Below are positions 63,837 to 64,000 of a stretch of DNA of 64,000 nucleotides, piece by piece. A program made the position numbers and the translations under genes. The stretch spans positions 62,001-126,000 of the forward strand of contig JAOUNS010000006.1 in NCBI GenBank assembly GCA_029880855.1. Reading direction: 5' to 3'. This DNA comes from Gammaproteobacteria bacterium (GTDB lineage Bacteria; Pseudomonadota; Gammaproteobacteria; UBA6429; Thiohalophilaceae). The notes beneath the pieces were generated by a model that searched no databases, was not told where the DNA came from, and saw only the letters and a list, made by a program, of their open reading frames with translations. How positions within the stretch are numbered: position 1 is the stretch's first letter; every line of letters begins with the position of its first letter.

Positions 63837-64000
63837 CTATGGCGGATCCGTGCGCCTCTTAGAAGATTTGTTCATTTTTTGCCCAATGTCCAGTATGCGA
63901 CGCACATTTTGGCTGCCCAGGATCACGATCACCACACGGCGGTTGTTGCGCCGCCCTTTATTCGTTTTGTTGCTCTCCTTGGGGCGATATTCACCATAGC
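63837..64000 (-). CDS. motD: Flagellar motor protein MotD/MotB, C-terminal end (runs off the window)
   Basis: The last 53 codons of an OmpA/MotB-type peptidoglycan-binding domain: Y-G-E-Y-R-P, S-N, then G-R-R-N-N-R-R-V-V-I-V-I-L-G. It ends in a basic tail of about 25 residues with stop TAG at 63839-63837. By gene order (motC-motD-parC-parP-cheW in Pseudomonas) it is probably MotD, the second stator B subunit, but MotB cannot be excluded from this fragment. Confidence 0.8.
   Translation of the reverse strand, partial: YGEYRPKESNKTNKGRRNNRRVVIVILGSQNVRRILDIGQKMNKSSKRRTDPP

Noticed and set aside
1-64000. Search for CRISPR arrays, insertion sequences, prophage or integrase genes
   Set aside because: No regularly spaced repeats, transposase motifs or phage genes were seen on either strand.

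Overview
The window is a chromosomal segment of a gammaproteobacterium of moderate GC content. The best evidence is gene order. gyrA, mtnA, an MTA/SAH deaminase gene, ubiG, a mupP-type phosphatase gene and a yciK-like gene follow one another much as in Pseudomonas. The block trpS-scpA-scpB-rluB beside yciO/rnm and yciB/yciI is also gammaproteobacterial, as is the end-of-flagellar-cluster order motD-parC-parP-cheW-DUF2802. Squalene genes (hpnCDE), FNR- and Pho-type control sites and two c-di-GMP enzymes suggest a free-living, motile, facultatively microaerobic or anaerobic bacterium. I cannot fix the genus. I see no rRNA, tRNA, insertion sequence, prophage or CRISPR array.

Layout. 1-4.3 kb: 3'-truncated gyrA, a Wzz-like membrane protein, and divergent mtnA and mtaD (methionine salvage). 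4.3-11.1 kb: ubiG, mupP, rmuC, a small membrane protein, hpnC-hpnD-hpnE and a YciK-like dehydrogenase. 11.3-17.7 kb: a GNAT acetyltransferase, an exported unknown protein, a Tat-exported aldo/keto reductase, an exported double thioredoxin-fold protein, a diguanylate cyclase, a stand-alone Ycf46-N-like protein and an EndoIII-fold glycosylase. 17.7-24 kb, all minus strand: exported hydrolase, rluB, scpB, scpA, trpS, yciO, rnm. 24.1-26.6 kb, plus strand: unknown protein, yciB, yciI, a parvulin foldase, then a strong terminator. 26.7-36.1 kb: mqo, an MFS transporter, aroC, a large GGDEF-EAL protein, hemN behind a perfect FNR box, prmB and mog.

36.2-47.9 kb: the three AmmeMemoRadiSam genes (amrS, amrB, amrA) flank a complete phosphate regulon, phoB-phoR-pstS-pstC-pstA-pstB-phoU. 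That regulon has Pho boxes before phoB and pstS and a terminator behind pstS. 47.9-50.8 kb: a membrane-anchored pentapeptide-repeat protein, a FliK-like protein and an FlhB C-terminal-domain protein. 50.9-56.8 kb: the least ordinary part. An AT-rich gene for a 393-residue protein with a cysteine-hydrolase-like C-terminus is divergent from a gene for a 1380-residue, apparently strand-rich protein of no family I recognise. That protein ends in lysine-rich 11-residue repeats, and a decayed extra copy of its tail lies just downstream.

56.8-60.2 kb: an M50-like membrane peptidase, a PP2C phosphatase/Ser-Thr kinase fusion and a formate/nitrite-type transporter, the last two separated by an intercistronic hairpin. 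60.2-61 kb: an 800-bp non-coding stretch carrying dispersed repeat sequences. 61-64 kb: the chemotaxis/motor tail (DUF2802 protein, a 58-residue acidic protein, CheW, ParP-like CheW protein, ParC-like ATPase, and the C-terminal end of MotD/MotB).
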